A stretch of 64,000 bases of DNA from Linepithema humile. Its lineage: Eukaryota > Arthropoda > Insecta > Hymenoptera > Formicidae. Below, in pieces: positions 26,017 through 39,300 of the stretch. Made by a program: the position numbers and the translations under genes. The stretch's first letter is position 1; the number at the start of each line of letters is the position of its first letter. The notes below the pieces were generated by a model. That model saw only the letters and a program-made list of their open reading frames with translations. It was not told the DNA's origin and searched no databases. The stretch covers positions 15,147,501 through 15,211,500 of the forward strand of contig NC_090131.1 of the NCBI RefSeq assembly GCF_040581485.1, given 5' to 3'.

Positions 26017-26572
26017 ATGAAAGGTAAGTTTGTTATTGCTAGTAAAATGTGATCGGCATTTTATGCAATGAGCAAAAGATTGATCGTTACGATGTAACAA
26101 ATATATAATATTATTATTTGCAGTAATTAATTCAATATTTTTCATCAAATTAAGATTTATAATGTGTGTACTATAAATACACAGTTACAAAAATTTGTTT
26201 CTCATTATATTTTACGTTAAATTTGCATTTTTGCAAAATAATTATCCAATTCAAGACAAGTGATAAAATGATTATTTTTTATAATCTTCTTAATCTGTTT
26301 GACATATTTCAGCTACACTTTATCTCGCACTTGTGGTATGCCTGGTGGCTACATTTTACGCCCAGGCTCAAGAGGTCACATGTCCAGAAGATTCAGATGA
26401 TGACGAAAAAGAAGCCATCATCATACCACACCCTTCCAACTGTAAACATTACTTTGTTTGTGACCATGGCCGAGCAATTGTGATGGAGTGTCCTGAGGGC
26501 TTACATTTCAATCCCGACAAAAAAGTGTGCGATTTTCCAGCATCGGCTGGCTGCAAAGCTGAAGGTTATTAA
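26017..26572 (+). CDS. Small secreted chitin-binding protein, single peritrophin-A (ChtBD2/CBM14) domain; two exons 26017-26023 and 26313-26572
   Basis: Exon 1 encodes Met-Lys plus one base and ends at donor GTAAGT (26024). Exon 2 starts after TATTTCAG (26312), restores the frame and runs to TAA at 26572, giving 88 residues. Residues 1-21 are a signal peptide (hydrophobic LYLALVVCLVATFYA). The mature part holds six cysteines at about 26, 46, 52, 62, 75 and 83, spaced X19-X5-X9-X12-X7. This is the three-disulfide pattern of peritrophin-A, with the usual aromatics in CKHYFVC and LHFNPDKKVCDFP. The family binds chitin in the peritrophic matrix or cuticle. An acidic segment (EDSDDDEKE) lengthens the first Cys-Cys interval. 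A signal peptide split after the second or third codon by a short intron is common in insect secreted-protein genes. A TATA box, initiator and poly(A) signals frame the gene, so it appears complete. It is likely a peritrophin-1-like protein; tissue is inferred only. Confidence 0.92.
26024..26312 (+). other. Intron of the peritrophin-like gene
   Basis: A 289-nt AT-rich GT-AG intron with donor GTAAGT and acceptor CATATTTCAG. It is phase 1, splitting the third codon (Ala). Confidence 0.9.
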
Positions 26573-26612
26573 TTTACATCTATGACATCGTAACTGCCAA
26601 CAACGATAAAAT

Positions 26613-26622
26613 AATAAATAAA
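26613..26622 (+). terminator. Poly(A) signal of the peritrophin-like gene
   Basis: Overlapping AATAAA hexamers at 26613-26618 and 26617-26622 lie 41-45 nt past the stop codon. Another AATAAA-type motif near 26690 could serve as an alternative. Confidence 0.7.
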
Positions 26623-26699
26623 TATTGCTTTCCCATGCGATCACCACACGGCTTGTACAAACGACTTTTATGTACATATTTTTCCTAATTAATAAATAT

Positions 26700-29600
26700 A
26701 TATTCTTTATTTAAAATTGTATGTCGTATTTATTTTAATTTAATCAATCATTATTAGTAAACGTAACACAATAATAGCACAGAAGAAATAAAGAAAATTC
26801 AATATAACGATAATTATTAGTGATAAATAATTAATTTTGACATCGGCAATCGCGTGTGTAATTTTGTTAGCTCTAAATATATTTAATTCGGCACAGTTAT
26901 AAAACATGACGCTTTTTGTGCTATGTATAAAAAATATTTTATTAAAATTTAGTAATTACAAAGTAAATTGTCGTTTCAACGAATATTATCCCACATAAGA
27001 GGTTTCGCGGATAGATTTGGACGCGAAAATGAATTCATTTGCGGATGTATTGTATCTTTGGAAGTGCGATGGACGTAGATGTTAATTTGTTTTTACGAGC
27101 GTAACGCAGAAACTATCCCGGTGTATGCTGAAACTAAACTCAAGTATTTGGCGTTGGGATACGTATGTATATCTCGAATCAAGTGATAGCAGAGATCTTC
27201 CCGCTCTCGGCGAACATTGCCGCAATTTAACAGCAACAGTTTAACGGGCAGTTTGTATTGTCAAACTGGCACTCGTGTGCAAGTGCGTTTTACGGGAGAT
27301 GTAACGGGCGGCGGCAAATGAACTTGGAATAGTAATTGCGCGCATATGGATGAGAATGGGTAGGCCACGAGAAATTTACTACTTAATCGTTCGCACTTTT
27401 ACGGAATTGCTGCATTTAGAAGAACTCTTCCACGCAATGACGGTCGTTTGGAATAAGTACTTCGCATCAAGTTAAAAACTTCCAAATATTTCTTGTCGCG
27501 CAACCTGAGTTAAACTTACATTTTATTGTCTGCAAATTTTTCAAGTATAAAGGATCTTTATTTTCCATTTTTATATTTAATCGACAATAAACTATTTGCG
27601 ACGTAGACAACTTGTATGTATTTAAATTAAAATATTAAAAATTTTATTGTGATAAAAAATTTATATATTGGTAACAAGAGCACTGATTAAAAATTTCGTA
27701 GAATTTCGAATGATCGGGATACTCCTATCGTGTGTGGAACAAGAGGATGACAAACCGTGAAAGAAACGAGGATAAGAAGATTAAGGTGAAAGGAAGTACA
27801 CGGGAAGGATAGCAGAAGCAAGGAAAGACCTCATCACAGAGCGGTGACACTTAAATTCCCTATTTCGTTTTGAACTCAATGCTCCAACAGAGTTAGTCGC
27901 CTACATCTACGCCGCGGCGCGCTAAGTTACATCGCGCCGATGTCGCTCTCCGTCCGTCAGTTAATGTCGTATTCTCCTTGCAAAAAGGAGAATACAGGAG
28001 AAAGAGGCGCGTAAAAGGAAAGGTACGAAGGAAGCGGCGGACAGAGAGCACTGCGGGGGCGAACGGATCGAGACTTCTTATCGGTGCGAGTCAGCTACCG
28101 GCTGCCAGCCAGCTCGCTTACGCGCATCTCGTATGTTCCTTTTCATCTCGCGTCCCTCCTCCTCGCACTCTTGTCGCGCTCTCTCGCCCGCAATGCCTTT
28201 TTCTTCCGTCACATCCGCCACCCGGCTTCTCGCTTTACTTCTGCCATTTCCCACCTTGACACTCGCCGAAATGTATCCGGTCGGTGGAGGCGCCGACGAG
28301 GGCTCTGTTAATGGATTCTATTCTGTATCAAATTGGAAACCGATTGGTTGCCGTCGTTGTCATAAGATACGCTGCGAGATAGGTGTGTACCGATGATCGA
28401 TCCGGTAGCGTTTCATCGCTCGTCATTTTCGCCGAAGCGAGAGAGAATCTATAATTGCCGAGACACTATTCTTTATTCGCGCTGACGAATATGGATGTCT
28501 GGACTATTTTGATCCTGTTTGTCTGGATATTCATTTTATTTTAGGCACTCAAAGATAAAATAACACGACTGCACGCTGCTGTTAAAACAAAAAGATTCTT
28601 TGACATCGTCGTATTTCAGTGATTAAGCCGTAATTGTATAAAAAACTCATGATATATATATACATTTGTTTTTCGTAGAAAATGTGAATGCAATTTATAA
28701 TTACGCGCTCATATTTCACGATAAACTGCATTTAACTTTTCCCCATTTACGTTCTTCTCCTTCGTTCGGAAAATAAAGGATATTTGGAATACATAATCCA
28801 ATGTTTAATTTATGCAGCTTGTTTTACCAGGTGGTACGTTCTGTCAAGGCATTATGCGCCGCAAGTGGCGAGGGTAAATTAATAGCCAGGCATTTTTCTA
28901 AGTAAGGAAGATAGAGAATGTAAAAGTGAGGAAAGAAAAACAAAAGAGAAAGAGAGGTACAGTGATTATAAAATGCTCAGATGGCGTGCAAAGAACGCGA
29001 AGGCCTCCGTTGCACGAGACGCGCGCCAAGCTTAGGCTTCGCCCGTCAGCAGATTACAGTTTTGTTGCGTGTTTCCTTGGACGTGCACATTTATTACATG
29101 AGCTTCTAATATTTTTTATTGAATATCCATTATCACTTTCCCATCACTGACATCATATTGTGCGTCTCTTCTCGCTCGTGTTACGTTTGCTATTAATAGC
29201 AAATGTAAAATAAAAATTATAATTAAACATTTTAGAAAAATTAAAGATTCCAACTCATCATTACTCTCATTATCGATAAACACAGACAACACGATGTAAT
29301 GCTCTTTCAAATAAAAATAAGTTATATCTTCCGCCGGACGCAATTTGGCTCAAACACGAAATGATCAACTATCAGAACATTTTGCACAATGACTTGTGTC
29401 GATAAAATTCGATGTGTGTGTACTTTATTTATGATGCATGCATACATATGCATATATATTTATATTGAATGTACGAATTGTATAGAAGTTAAGAAGCGAT
29501 ACTATAAATCTAGACTCTCGCGAAGTAACGTATTCTGAAAGAAGAATGTGCTGAAAGCAATATAAGAATCCAATGCGTGCTGCAGTAACGTTGCACAAGT

Positions 29601-32600
29601 TCGAATAAAATGGCACTTGGAAGAATGCAAAAATCTTCAAAATTGCTTTGTGCAATGCAGCAACGAAAATTATACTTTAATAAATGGTACTTCCGGATTA
29701 CGTAAATGTTTATTACGTTCACACAAGTTACATGGATAGGAAATATTAAAGCTTTCCGATTTCTTCATCATCGTCGTAGCATTCGTGCAAAATGAAAACT
29801 ATTAAGATAAAGAATAGTGTTTTGCAGATACAAATTTTGTAAATAGAGTTTGTAAACAATTTGCATAAAAGAATAATTTTTGAGAATTCTTTAGCGACGT
29901 AAATCGTCAAAAACATCATTTTTTGAAAGCCACGGAAATAGCAGAAAATTCTATTTTTCCATTCTAATAGCTCGTGATAATTCCTAGCACGTATCTTTAC
30001 AGGCATTTCTGTTTCTTTTCGGTTCGATTGCGAAAAATCAATTTGCGATGTATCGAATGGGTTATTGGAAAAATGCGAATGCGTTGAGCTTTCTCGCACT
30101 TATTGTCGGAGTTTTTGAATTGCGAACATACATGCCTAAAATTATGAGAGTTTGGCAGCATATATTTCTGCAATAACTTTATATTATGAAGTGTACAGCT
30201 TTTTTGTTTGTTATATTACGAAAATGGAAGAGTAGAGTCGGCCAAACGGAGCAGACGTCCTGCGGTGTCCCCGAGGAAATCAAATTATCGATATGTGGAG
30301 CCGATGCGCACACGTATATATGACGAAGTGCAAGCTGAGCACAGGTGGCCGACTGATATTGGTTTTGCTTCCGGATTTGGCGGACACCCCTTATAGCGGT
30401 AGACGCAGGCGAGACTCGCCACGAAGGGCAATTACCCCACTAAATATTCACAAGTTCATTACAAGCGGAGTTGGACGCATTCACCCTCTTCCCTTCCGCT
30501 TCGCTCTCTTACCCTTTACCTCTTGTCTTTACTTTCCCGTTCCTCTAACACAAGTAACGTTCTCAAAATAACCTCTGTTCCAGAAAGCACGGTGGCATCT
30601 CTTTGCTTATGCTTGCAAGTAAACCGTCGGATTTGATTTCGAGAAACTGACGTGTGAAAATCATTCTTCCGCGAACACAAATCCTTACCGACTACAATAG
30701 TTAAGATACCGTTGCGATTGTGCGATAAACAAGAATGTTGTAAATCATGATATATCTTGCAAATAGTAAAAACGTTGATTATAAGGCAAGCATTCTGTGC
30801 AACTGTTTAATTATGCCAATTTCTCGAGCAAATTTACATTAATATTCGAGATTTAAATAGTTAAAAAAATTTATTTTTTTCTCAAACGGTATTATTTTAT
30901 TTTGCTGCTTTTTTTGCCGTTTATATTCACTGCTGCCGTCTTGTCTATTGAAAAATAATATAGACAATATCAAAATTTATTAATAAATATGATTAAGATG
31001 ATAAAATCAAACTTTGATTAATCGTTTTTATCTAATCGACCGCTTAATTGATAAATATTATATATAATATATAAATAATACAAATCGCTATAAATTAATG
31101 CTCATAAACAATGTGTCAAATCTAGTTTAAGTGTAATAAGATTTTGAATATATCGTAATAGCTTTATATCCTTTTATAAATCGAATAGTTTGATACCTTA
31201 ATATGCCGCTGCCGCGGCATTCAAATGTTTCATCGCAGTGGAGAACGATATTGAAAAATTGTAAAATGACTCTTTTATTTCAATCAGATAGGGATTAACT
31301 TTATACGACTTCCGTGTATCAGGTTTTTATGTGACACCCTTTATATGCAGGCATAGCTGGGAACCCAGAGCGGTTCTCATAGTCAGTGCGCTGCTCGGAC
31401 GCGCTGCGAGGTTTCCGACAAAAAGCTCATAAAAATTTAATAGATCGTTCGACCCGAATGCAACGGCAGGCTTTTTATGGCTTATAAATGTTTCGTTTGA
31501 CCGAAAACAATTTTCTCGGTTCGGAGATCACGGCGTAAACTCGCAACGGCATTGGTCAGCTTAATACGTCTTTCTGGAAACATTACCTTTTTATCTGGAA
31601 AACTCGTAAGAGTACATCATTTGAGGTCAATTCAATATTAATTGCATAAAATGTATACGTCAGTTTCAATACGTTGATTTATATATTATTGCTATTTTAA
31701 TAAAGTGCTGAAATAGTGCCAGGTGTCGCTATTCATATAGCTATCAATATTTAAATTCCGAAAATACTCAGACTACATAAATTACGTAAAAAAAATTAAT
31801 AGATTTTTGTGTTGTCCGCTTTGCTCGATTGCTTATTAATTAGAAATTGTTATGTTAAATTAATATTATTAGATAATAGTCAATGATGATGTCCGTGAGA
31901 TTGATTTCTGACATATCGTATTTTACTCGGAATTTTCGAGGGGATCACACGTCAGCTATTCTGCAGAGACCCCGATTAAAATTCGATCGGTTATCGTCGG
32001 TATGTCGTGCGATATTTCGATTTATGTACGGCGCTGATAACAATCCAGCGGATTATTGAAACCCACGCATCAATTGATCGACAGGCGCGATATCCGAAAT
32101 TGATATGTTCTTCCAAGGCAATCGTGTACGTAGTATATGCATATCACATTCCATTTATAAAAAATGAGAACGTTGCCTTGACCGATTATGATAAGTAATT
32201 TGTGACGGTTTCATACTTTATGTTTTAAAGAATAACTGAACATATTCTAAATTTTACATTAGTTGATTAGTTTCTTCTCCATTAGCGTTATCATAATTGA
32301 ATGATCGCAAGATACAAATAAAACACTCCATCGTAAAGAAAGTACTTTATTTATCAAAAAATCGACTTCAAAGCAAGCTTTTTTACTCAATGAAACTTTG
32401 CATATGCGATATTGATTGGAAGATATAGAAGTGATAACAGTATCACAATACAAGAATCATTTATTTGATCCGTTACTTAAACAGACAAATATTTTGATAA
32501 GCCAAATGTTATAAACCTAAAATTATTTTATCGGATTACGTCAATATTTTTGATAAAAGTATTCTTGTATCAATATTTTGCAAATAAGATTACTATTGAT

Positions 32601-34400
32601 ACTTGGAGCGTTCTTTCGATATTCGAAAATTGCGTTAGCATCTCGGCATTCAAAGACTGTTTCCACTTTTGCCATTCGCGTGGAATCCGCGCTCATAATC
32701 CTATTGCTTTACTTTATGAAGATATTGCGCAGATGCAAAAGGTGGTACTAGCCGCGCGAGAGCTATAAAGGAAAGGGCGACGGAGCTCTGTTCTCCCTCG
32801 AACTCGATCTGGATTTACGATATTAGTTGCAACAGCACCTGAACCCAGACCTTGCTTTAAACTATCTCGTGCCGGCTCCTTACTCCACACGCACGTTGAA
32901 TCGGTTTCCTTTATTTATTTCGATGCTTTGTATCACAGTTTGCATCTTAAATCCCTCCCTTCTCAGTTTGTGTTAAGGTAGTAGTTTATTCGCGCAGAGG
33001 CCTCGTTTCGCACCAGTTTATAATGTGATAAATGTGTCTCACAGCGTACAACATAAATGATATAAATGTTGTTCAAGCAGAATCCAAGTAGAAAAGATCC
33101 TTCGCTTACGTTTGTTGCAAACCGTTCTTTAAATTTTTGATAGCTGTGTACTTTCCGCGATGCACCACCACCAGTCTCCATAAACTAGGCACATTCATAT
33201 AATGCATAAGACTTGTTTCCAATAGGTGAATTTATGTACAATCAGATAGCAAAAGCAATATAAATGAGATTTTAAGTATACCTATCGCAAATATGTATAT
33301 TGCGCGCCTGCAGCCGCTTTCTCGTTTTTCTCCCTTTTAAGCATATTTTCTATTTTCATCGACGAAAAGGACACGATAAATAATCGACGCATAAATCTCG
33401 TCGCGTGGCACGGACGTATTCGATCGTCTAAACTGGCAGAAAGCGACCGCGATATTATTCTTCCAATTCGAGCCGCCGACGCACATTTTCAGAAATATTA
33501 TAGAACCGCGAAGAGTTTTCAGAAAACTCGAATACGTATACTAACACGAATGCAGCGGCATTCATAAAATTTTTTAACAATATAATAAATTGTTGTAATG
33601 AAATAAATGTGACAAGTTATTTTCTTGACGTTATTAAGCAGATAATTTTATGCGAATTATTTAAATGTTAAATTTATGTCGCCAATAACTGAAAGCGTAG
33701 ACGTGACGCAACAACATTTGTCGTTTAAGCGTATATTTGTAAAAACACGTATACACGCGTTCGAATAAAATGAATGCGTATCAAAATACATTACGGAGTA
33801 AATCATATCGGAACACTGAATAAATGCATAAATGAGAGAGCGCGCGGTTAAATGCTGAATAATTCGAGGTAATTTCGAGACGAAAAACTTTCATTTGCGT
33901 GAAAAGGCTTTTGGAAGTAAGGGGCGGATTGTTGTTAGGAGCTACGGGGTTGGCAGCCAAGCCGCTGGTGTGAATTTCATTAAAAGCGGCAAAGAAGTGG
34001 AGGGAGCGAGTGGTCCGTCCGCAGAGAGAAATGAATGAATTTATAGTTTTTAATATTTGTTCATTGTACTGTCTCGACAAGAACGAAAACTACGCAGATT
34101 CGCGTAAGGCGTTGGCGAGAGAAAAGTGTAAAGCATCCTTACTTACAACTGCTTATTATTCCAGTTTCACGCTAAAGACGTCTTTCTTTCACCAAACGGA
34201 AGATTAGTACTTTTATTCCGCCGTAAGAGCGTTCGCCGTGAACGCGAGATAAGATGATTCGTTATTGCTGGTGATAAATTTTGATAACTCTCAGGGAATA
34301 ATTAAAGGACGCGATAAAGTAAAAAATATATAATGTAAATGGAAAAAGGAATCCCTCATTGTTACTTAATGTATTTTCATCTCTCGTTGTTCTCAACAAG
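26700..34400. other. Long non-coding stretch downstream of the peritrophin-like gene
   Basis: I see no supported exon. GC-richer islands at 27.9-28.4 and 30.2-30.6 kb carry short frames with no family features. The rest is AT-rich intergenic or intronic DNA. Confidence 0.5.
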
Positions 34401-34429
34401 GCTAAATTTTAAGGATATCGCCGTCGATC

Positions 34430-34680
34430 AGTGGCTCTCCACCGCTGAATGGATGATACAAGCGATAGAAGTGATGTTGAAGGACGTGATATAGGACGGG
34501 TGTTAAAGGACAAAGAGAGGAGAAAGGTGGTGGGAGTAGGAGATACAGGTTGGTTTTCGAGGACCCGGCGGAACGTTGCGTTGGTACTGTCGATGAATAG
34601 AGAGGTAATGAATCGCACTGGACACCAACACGGAAGAGGCGAGGCAATTCTAGGCATTTGGCTGGACCCTGCCTAAAAAA

Positions 34681-34734
<54 letters not shown>

Positions 34735-35190
34735 CATCTATATATAGGATCTCTCGATTCACCTCCTATCTATACCTAGCAATATATACCGGTAGATAGG
34801 TGTAGCCTAACCACAGTAATGGCACATTAGAAAGTAAAACGGAATTCACCCTTTTACTTGAACCCTTTTCTAACACTTGTTACTGTTATATTATAGAGGC
34901 TAGGAAGTTATAGGCTAGTTATATATATATATATCTTTGGTATCCTTCTTCATATTTATTTCACTCTCACACTCCGAGTTTCTCTTATAATCGGCCGTTC
35001 CTGCCTGTGACAGCTGTGGCGCTTGGAAATATAATTTATGTAGGATAGAGTTGCTTGATTTATATATGTTTGCTAGGAACATAAGGTCTGTATTAGCATT
35101 TCCGGCGAGGGGTTGTGGCAGAAAATTAGGATTCATTATTAATAAGAAATATGTATGTACTTTGCGCATACCTTATGTATTGGTGAATCA
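34430..35190. other. Block of distinct composition, possible transposon remnant
   Basis: Base use changes here: 34.44-34.67 kb is GGA/AGG-rich on the plus strand with open frames on both strands, then a (TA)n tract follows, then sequence poor in CpG and rich in TAGG and CTATAG-like words. No transposase or reverse-transcriptase motif is visible, so the transposon reading is only a guess from composition. Confidence 0.25.
34683..34731. repeat. (TA)24 microsatellite
   Basis: About 49 nt of uninterrupted TA dinucleotides. A second shorter TA run lies at 34920-34934. Confidence 0.97.
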
Positions 35191-35932
35191 TAAATAACTT
35201 TTCAAATATCGAATAATAATTTATACTGATGATATATTGTATTGTATATTTTTAAATCTATTTTTTTATTATGCTAAATTCCTTTATATTGTTTCTTTTG
35301 CCATACGCCACAGACGACTTCTAAAAATTGGAGCTTATAACTGTCCAAACGTTTCAATTCTTCTGTTTAAAAAACTATCACTCGAAATAAATATATACAA
35401 TATTACATCATTACTGTATTATTTCGCAATTTTTAATCAGTACTTTGTTATTTTATGGACGCAACAGAAACATTTTATCGCTCTCTTTGTAACTATTCTC
35501 TCTTCGCGCTTCGCGTTTATTTCGACACGAGGAGCACAATCGATCGAATTCAGGATTACGAGGAAAATCACTTTGCAATGAGGTCGATGGAAGAGAAGCG
35601 CCTTGAGCAACCTTCCAGAAATAACCGAATCATTTAGATTTCGAGGATGGCGGAGGATGGGCGTGCTCGCCGGGTTGTTACAGAGTCTTCCAGAGCGGCA
35701 GAAAGATGTTGCGTGGATCGACGAACGTGAAGGGGTGAGTGATGGAAGGGTAGAGGAGAAAAAAAACGCCAATACTTTTATCGGTATCGGCGGCCCTAAA
35801 GCGTCCACGACTCGATCTTCATGGTATTTTTACTTTGATCGAAATGTACGAACTCGTATACTTATGAATGTATAAAGTTGAAATTTTTACTCAATTCTGC
35901 ACAAAAACTAAGATTATTGCAAGTTTTTATTT

Positions 35933-36152
35933 TATTACGTTTTATGTCATTTATAAAATAAAAATTAGAAATAGAGCTAATCTTAATTTAAAATTTTCAT
36001 GAACTTTGGTGTTTTAATTCTTTTAGACAAATTTACACTATTTTGAGTGTAAATTTGTCTAAAAGAATTAAAACACCAAAGTTCATGAAAATTTTAAATT
36101 AAGATTAGCTCTATTTCTAATTTTTATTTTATAAATGACATAAAACGTAATA
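35933..36152. repeat. Perfect palindrome: 107-bp arms with 6-nt loop
   Basis: The left arm (35933-36039) and right arm (36046-36152) are exact reverse complements as far as I can check base by base, separated by ATTTTG. The ends read TATTACG and CGTAATA, so a TA target-site duplication around an element starting TTACGTTTTATG is possible, as for Tc1/mariner-type MITEs. The transcript would fold into one long hairpin. There is no coding capacity. Perfect arms imply a recent origin or ongoing gene conversion between the arms. Confidence 0.9.
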
Positions 36153-37290
36153 CATTTAATAGATTTGTGTTGCTACCATAAGTTTCGAAAATATTAAATC
36201 TATACAAGCTATTAATCTAATTGTGTTATTACAGATTTTACATAAAATCTTCCGGCAAGATAAAGATTAAAACTTTTAATCAGACTATTCATACGTTGGT
36301 TAGTTTAAGGGAACTTTATTCTTTTCCTCGCGATAGTCGCGATAGTTCAGGACTATAACTCGTGCACCTCCTGCGGTATTTCTCGCCTGTCGTTTCATAC
36401 GTCTGCATCGTTACGAAAGCCGATCGTACGTGCCTAGTTCTGTGCATAAAAAGCATACAGCCGCTTGCAGGCAATTACCCCGTTCTCTAATTGGCATATA
36501 ACGTATCGTGTCGCGTGTATTGTCTTGCTGTAGCCAACGTATACGAAAACCGTATGGAGAGCTTGTTGCGAGCCATTACTTTGGAATTTAATTGGCACAC
36601 GTTGCGGGGCAACATAGCGCACCTTGCTGAATTGCATGGAATGCACGATGCGATCAATATCATCAGATAAAGATACCGGTTATGACAGCAATTATTTCCT
36701 AAAACAGCATGCTTTTACATTATGCCAATAACTTGTTATTATTACTAAACCTGATATTGCAGTAATTGATATTGGACGTGTACAATTTCATTCCGATATA
36801 GATTGCGACCGCAATTTACTTTGGGTTTTCATTGACACTAATTATTAATTCTATGGAAAATGCATTTGGAGCCGGTTATATTTCTTGTACTGTATAATCT
36901 TTCTATTCAAAAATGAAGTATTAATATACAGATAATATATGACGGTTTTATGGAGCGGTTTTACAGTGCGAGCTAATAAATTATTTCAAAAAATTAAAAT
37001 AAAAAAAAAAAAAAAAAAAAAAATCCAGTTTTGGAAAAAAAAAATGTGTGTGCAATTTTCACGTAAAAGTCACGTACGTTTTATCTCGCTACATCGGTAA
37101 ACACATATTTGCACTCCTAAAACGTAGTGAATGACAGGCGGTGGCAAGAGACCCATTTTAGATACAGTTCATAATGCGAGCATTCAAACCACCGCGCCGC
37201 AATTTTTCATTATCCCTTTTTGCTCTCTGCTCTGGGACTATGGTGCGCCAAATGTTATGCACGAGGTCGTACCATCTACACAGTAACACG
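36153..37290. other. Non-coding stretch
   Basis: No exon is supported. A 23-base A run lies at 37001-37023 in AT-rich DNA. Confidence 0.5.
37001..37023. repeat. Poly(A) run
   Basis: 23 consecutive A residues, preceded by AATAAATTATTTC and AAATTAAAAT. It could be a simple tract or the tail of an old retroposed copy; no source gene is visible to its left. Confidence 0.85.
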
Positions 37291-37294
37291 ACGT

Positions 37295-37313
37295 TATAAA
37301 AACCCTATAAAAG
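37295..37313 (+). promoter_or_regulatory. Tandem TATA-like boxes, candidate promoter
   Basis: TATAAAAA at about 37295 and TATAAAAG at 37306-37313 stand ahead of a GC-balanced leader. No clear initiator lies 30 nt downstream. Confidence 0.35.
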
Positions 37314-37399
37314 CCTGTTTCTCGGTGGGTGGCAGATGGGCGGCAATAACCGGCAGCTACACCAGCTTCGTATCCACGGCTTAACCATCATCAGATATT

Positions 37400-37505
37400 A
37401 TGTATTTTCATATTTTACACCTGTGTGTCGTATCGTGTCGTCGCTGTACACACCTGTGCAAAACTTGCAAAAATACCGATGCAGTTAAAAAGCTAGCACA
37501 GAAAA
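37400..37505 (+). CDS. Candidate short Cys-rich first exon (weak)
   Basis: An ATG at 37400, the first one lying about 90 nt after the TATA-like boxes in this frame, opens a frame with closely spaced cysteines (CVVSCRRC then HLCKTC). It reaches a GTAAGC donor-like site at 37506, though the frame itself stays open to 37672 (90 codons). An upstream ATG at about 37335 lies in another frame. The product is not recognised and it may be a chance frame. Confidence 0.15.
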
Positions 37506-37679
37506 GTAAGCGTTGCAGTTATAAGAATTTCTCATTGCACAATGTGCATGTTATATATAAATTAATTACATTTAAAAAAATGAGCTTTTTAAGGCATGCA
37601 TACAAAGCTTTGTATGAATATGTCTTTATTTTGAAAAATTCTCGTAATAATCTCTGTGCTTTTGTTCCATGAAAATTAT

Positions 37680-39060
37680 TAAATGCTTTGCATTATGTAT
37701 GTAATGAGATCTTTTGTTCTGGATTCTAATATAGATGTATTCTACGCAGCAAATAAAAGACATTACACGCATGTATTCGTTAACGTTAGATTATACGTTA
37801 AAGCAGGAGCGTAAAAAGATCGTAGGATGACGTAATTCGTGCTTTTATCGTTTGCGTTACGGCTAACATGGGAGCTCTTAACGACCATCTACTCCGTTTT
37901 ATCGTTAATGTACCCGTGAGATGTTTAAATAATAATAAAATCATATGTAAAAATATACTTTTTTGAGGGCAAGCTTATTGAAATAAAACAACTGCGGCAA
38001 CAAATTTATTAAATTAAGCATAAAATAATTTAATTTATTCCTATTGCATAGCAACTATGTATCGTACAAAAATTTACAAATAAAAAAATGTTAATGTTAA
38101 GTATTCATTATCAAGATTCCATGCTAATACTTACATAAATTATTATCAATTTCATATGATAATAATATTTTTAATTACTTCAAATATTTAATTTATATTG
38201 GGATGCACAAAACTAATAATATTTGAAATATTTTGTTTTAATATGCAGACATCATCTATAGAATGTTTTGTAATATACAAATAATTTGAACCACAAATAT
38301 TTTATAACTACCAATTCATTTGTGAAAGCCATTAAGGAAAATGTGATATGCAATCATATCAGAGAGCGAATCTTTATGAGTGCGATATCCGTCTTGTCTA
38401 AATTACAACGTGATGTCACGTAGCGCACTTTGAACGTATAAAGCATTTCCGTGTACTAGTGATGCTTATCTCGAATGTTTATGACTTTTCTATATATATA
38501 TATATAGTTTTATTTTAAAATACTCATGAAATGATGAGCTACAGTAATTGGTAATCATTTTGTAATCTTTTTGATAACGTGAATCTTCCGGAAGTAAGAA
38601 ACCTGAACAAACAATTCTCTCAATAGCAAATCTATATTCTTAATAGTTTATACTCGATACGTTACGTTTATTTTTATCAAGATTGAACGTAGTAATAATG
38701 TAGACCACTGCTACAAATTGCGCATTCAAAATTTATATATTTATATTATATAATTAAAGATAATACTTGAAAATCTTAATATCATATTTTTACACAAATC
38801 TTTCATTATTACTCATTATTACGTTAATATTAATTGAATTTTCTATTTTAAATTACTGAAGCTACATTGAATCATATGTTTCCTACATATTTTAAATATT
38901 CAGGTTTTAATGTTAAAAAATATCGTTTTTAATTCTTTCTCTCACATTTCACGTTCTTAGATCCGCCATTCAGCACAGAAATACGAAGATCTCCGTGCGG
39001 CGCTTCGTGCCAAACAAAGTGATCTCCTTTAAATTCTCAACACGGAAAAAAAGCTGTGAC
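37680..39060. other. AT-rich non-coding stretch
   Basis: Very AT-rich with no frame of note; a short (TA) run lies at 38491-38506. Confidence 0.6.
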
Positions 39061-39108
39061 AGGAGGGTAGGCGGACTGTTTTGCTTACGTTCTACGGTAA
39101 GCGCCGAC

Positions 39109-39116
39109 TATAAAAA
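39109..39116 (+). promoter_or_regulatory. TATA box, candidate promoter
   Basis: TATAAAAA lies in GC-richer sequence, just after a small inverted repeat GCTTAC/GTAAGC (about 39083-39102). A start near 39139 would give a leader of about 160 nt to the ATG at 39301. Confidence 0.45.
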
Positions 39117-39300
39117 CGAGCGGAGAGAGAAGTAGAAACGAGATCGACGAGATTCCCTAGCTTGAAGCTCGCGCGAACCGATGCTTTTGAAGGTGCGAGA
39201 TAGTGCGGAGAACACGGCACGGAATGGTGGATAGCGGCGGTCCCTGGAGGTGGGGTTAGTCATAAACGACGTGAATCGGAAGAAAAACTGCTAAACGAAA

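Noticed and set aside
34402..34737. A 111-codon minus-strand frame
   Set aside because: Its start is an Ile/Tyr run read from the (TA)n tract, and the rest has no family features.
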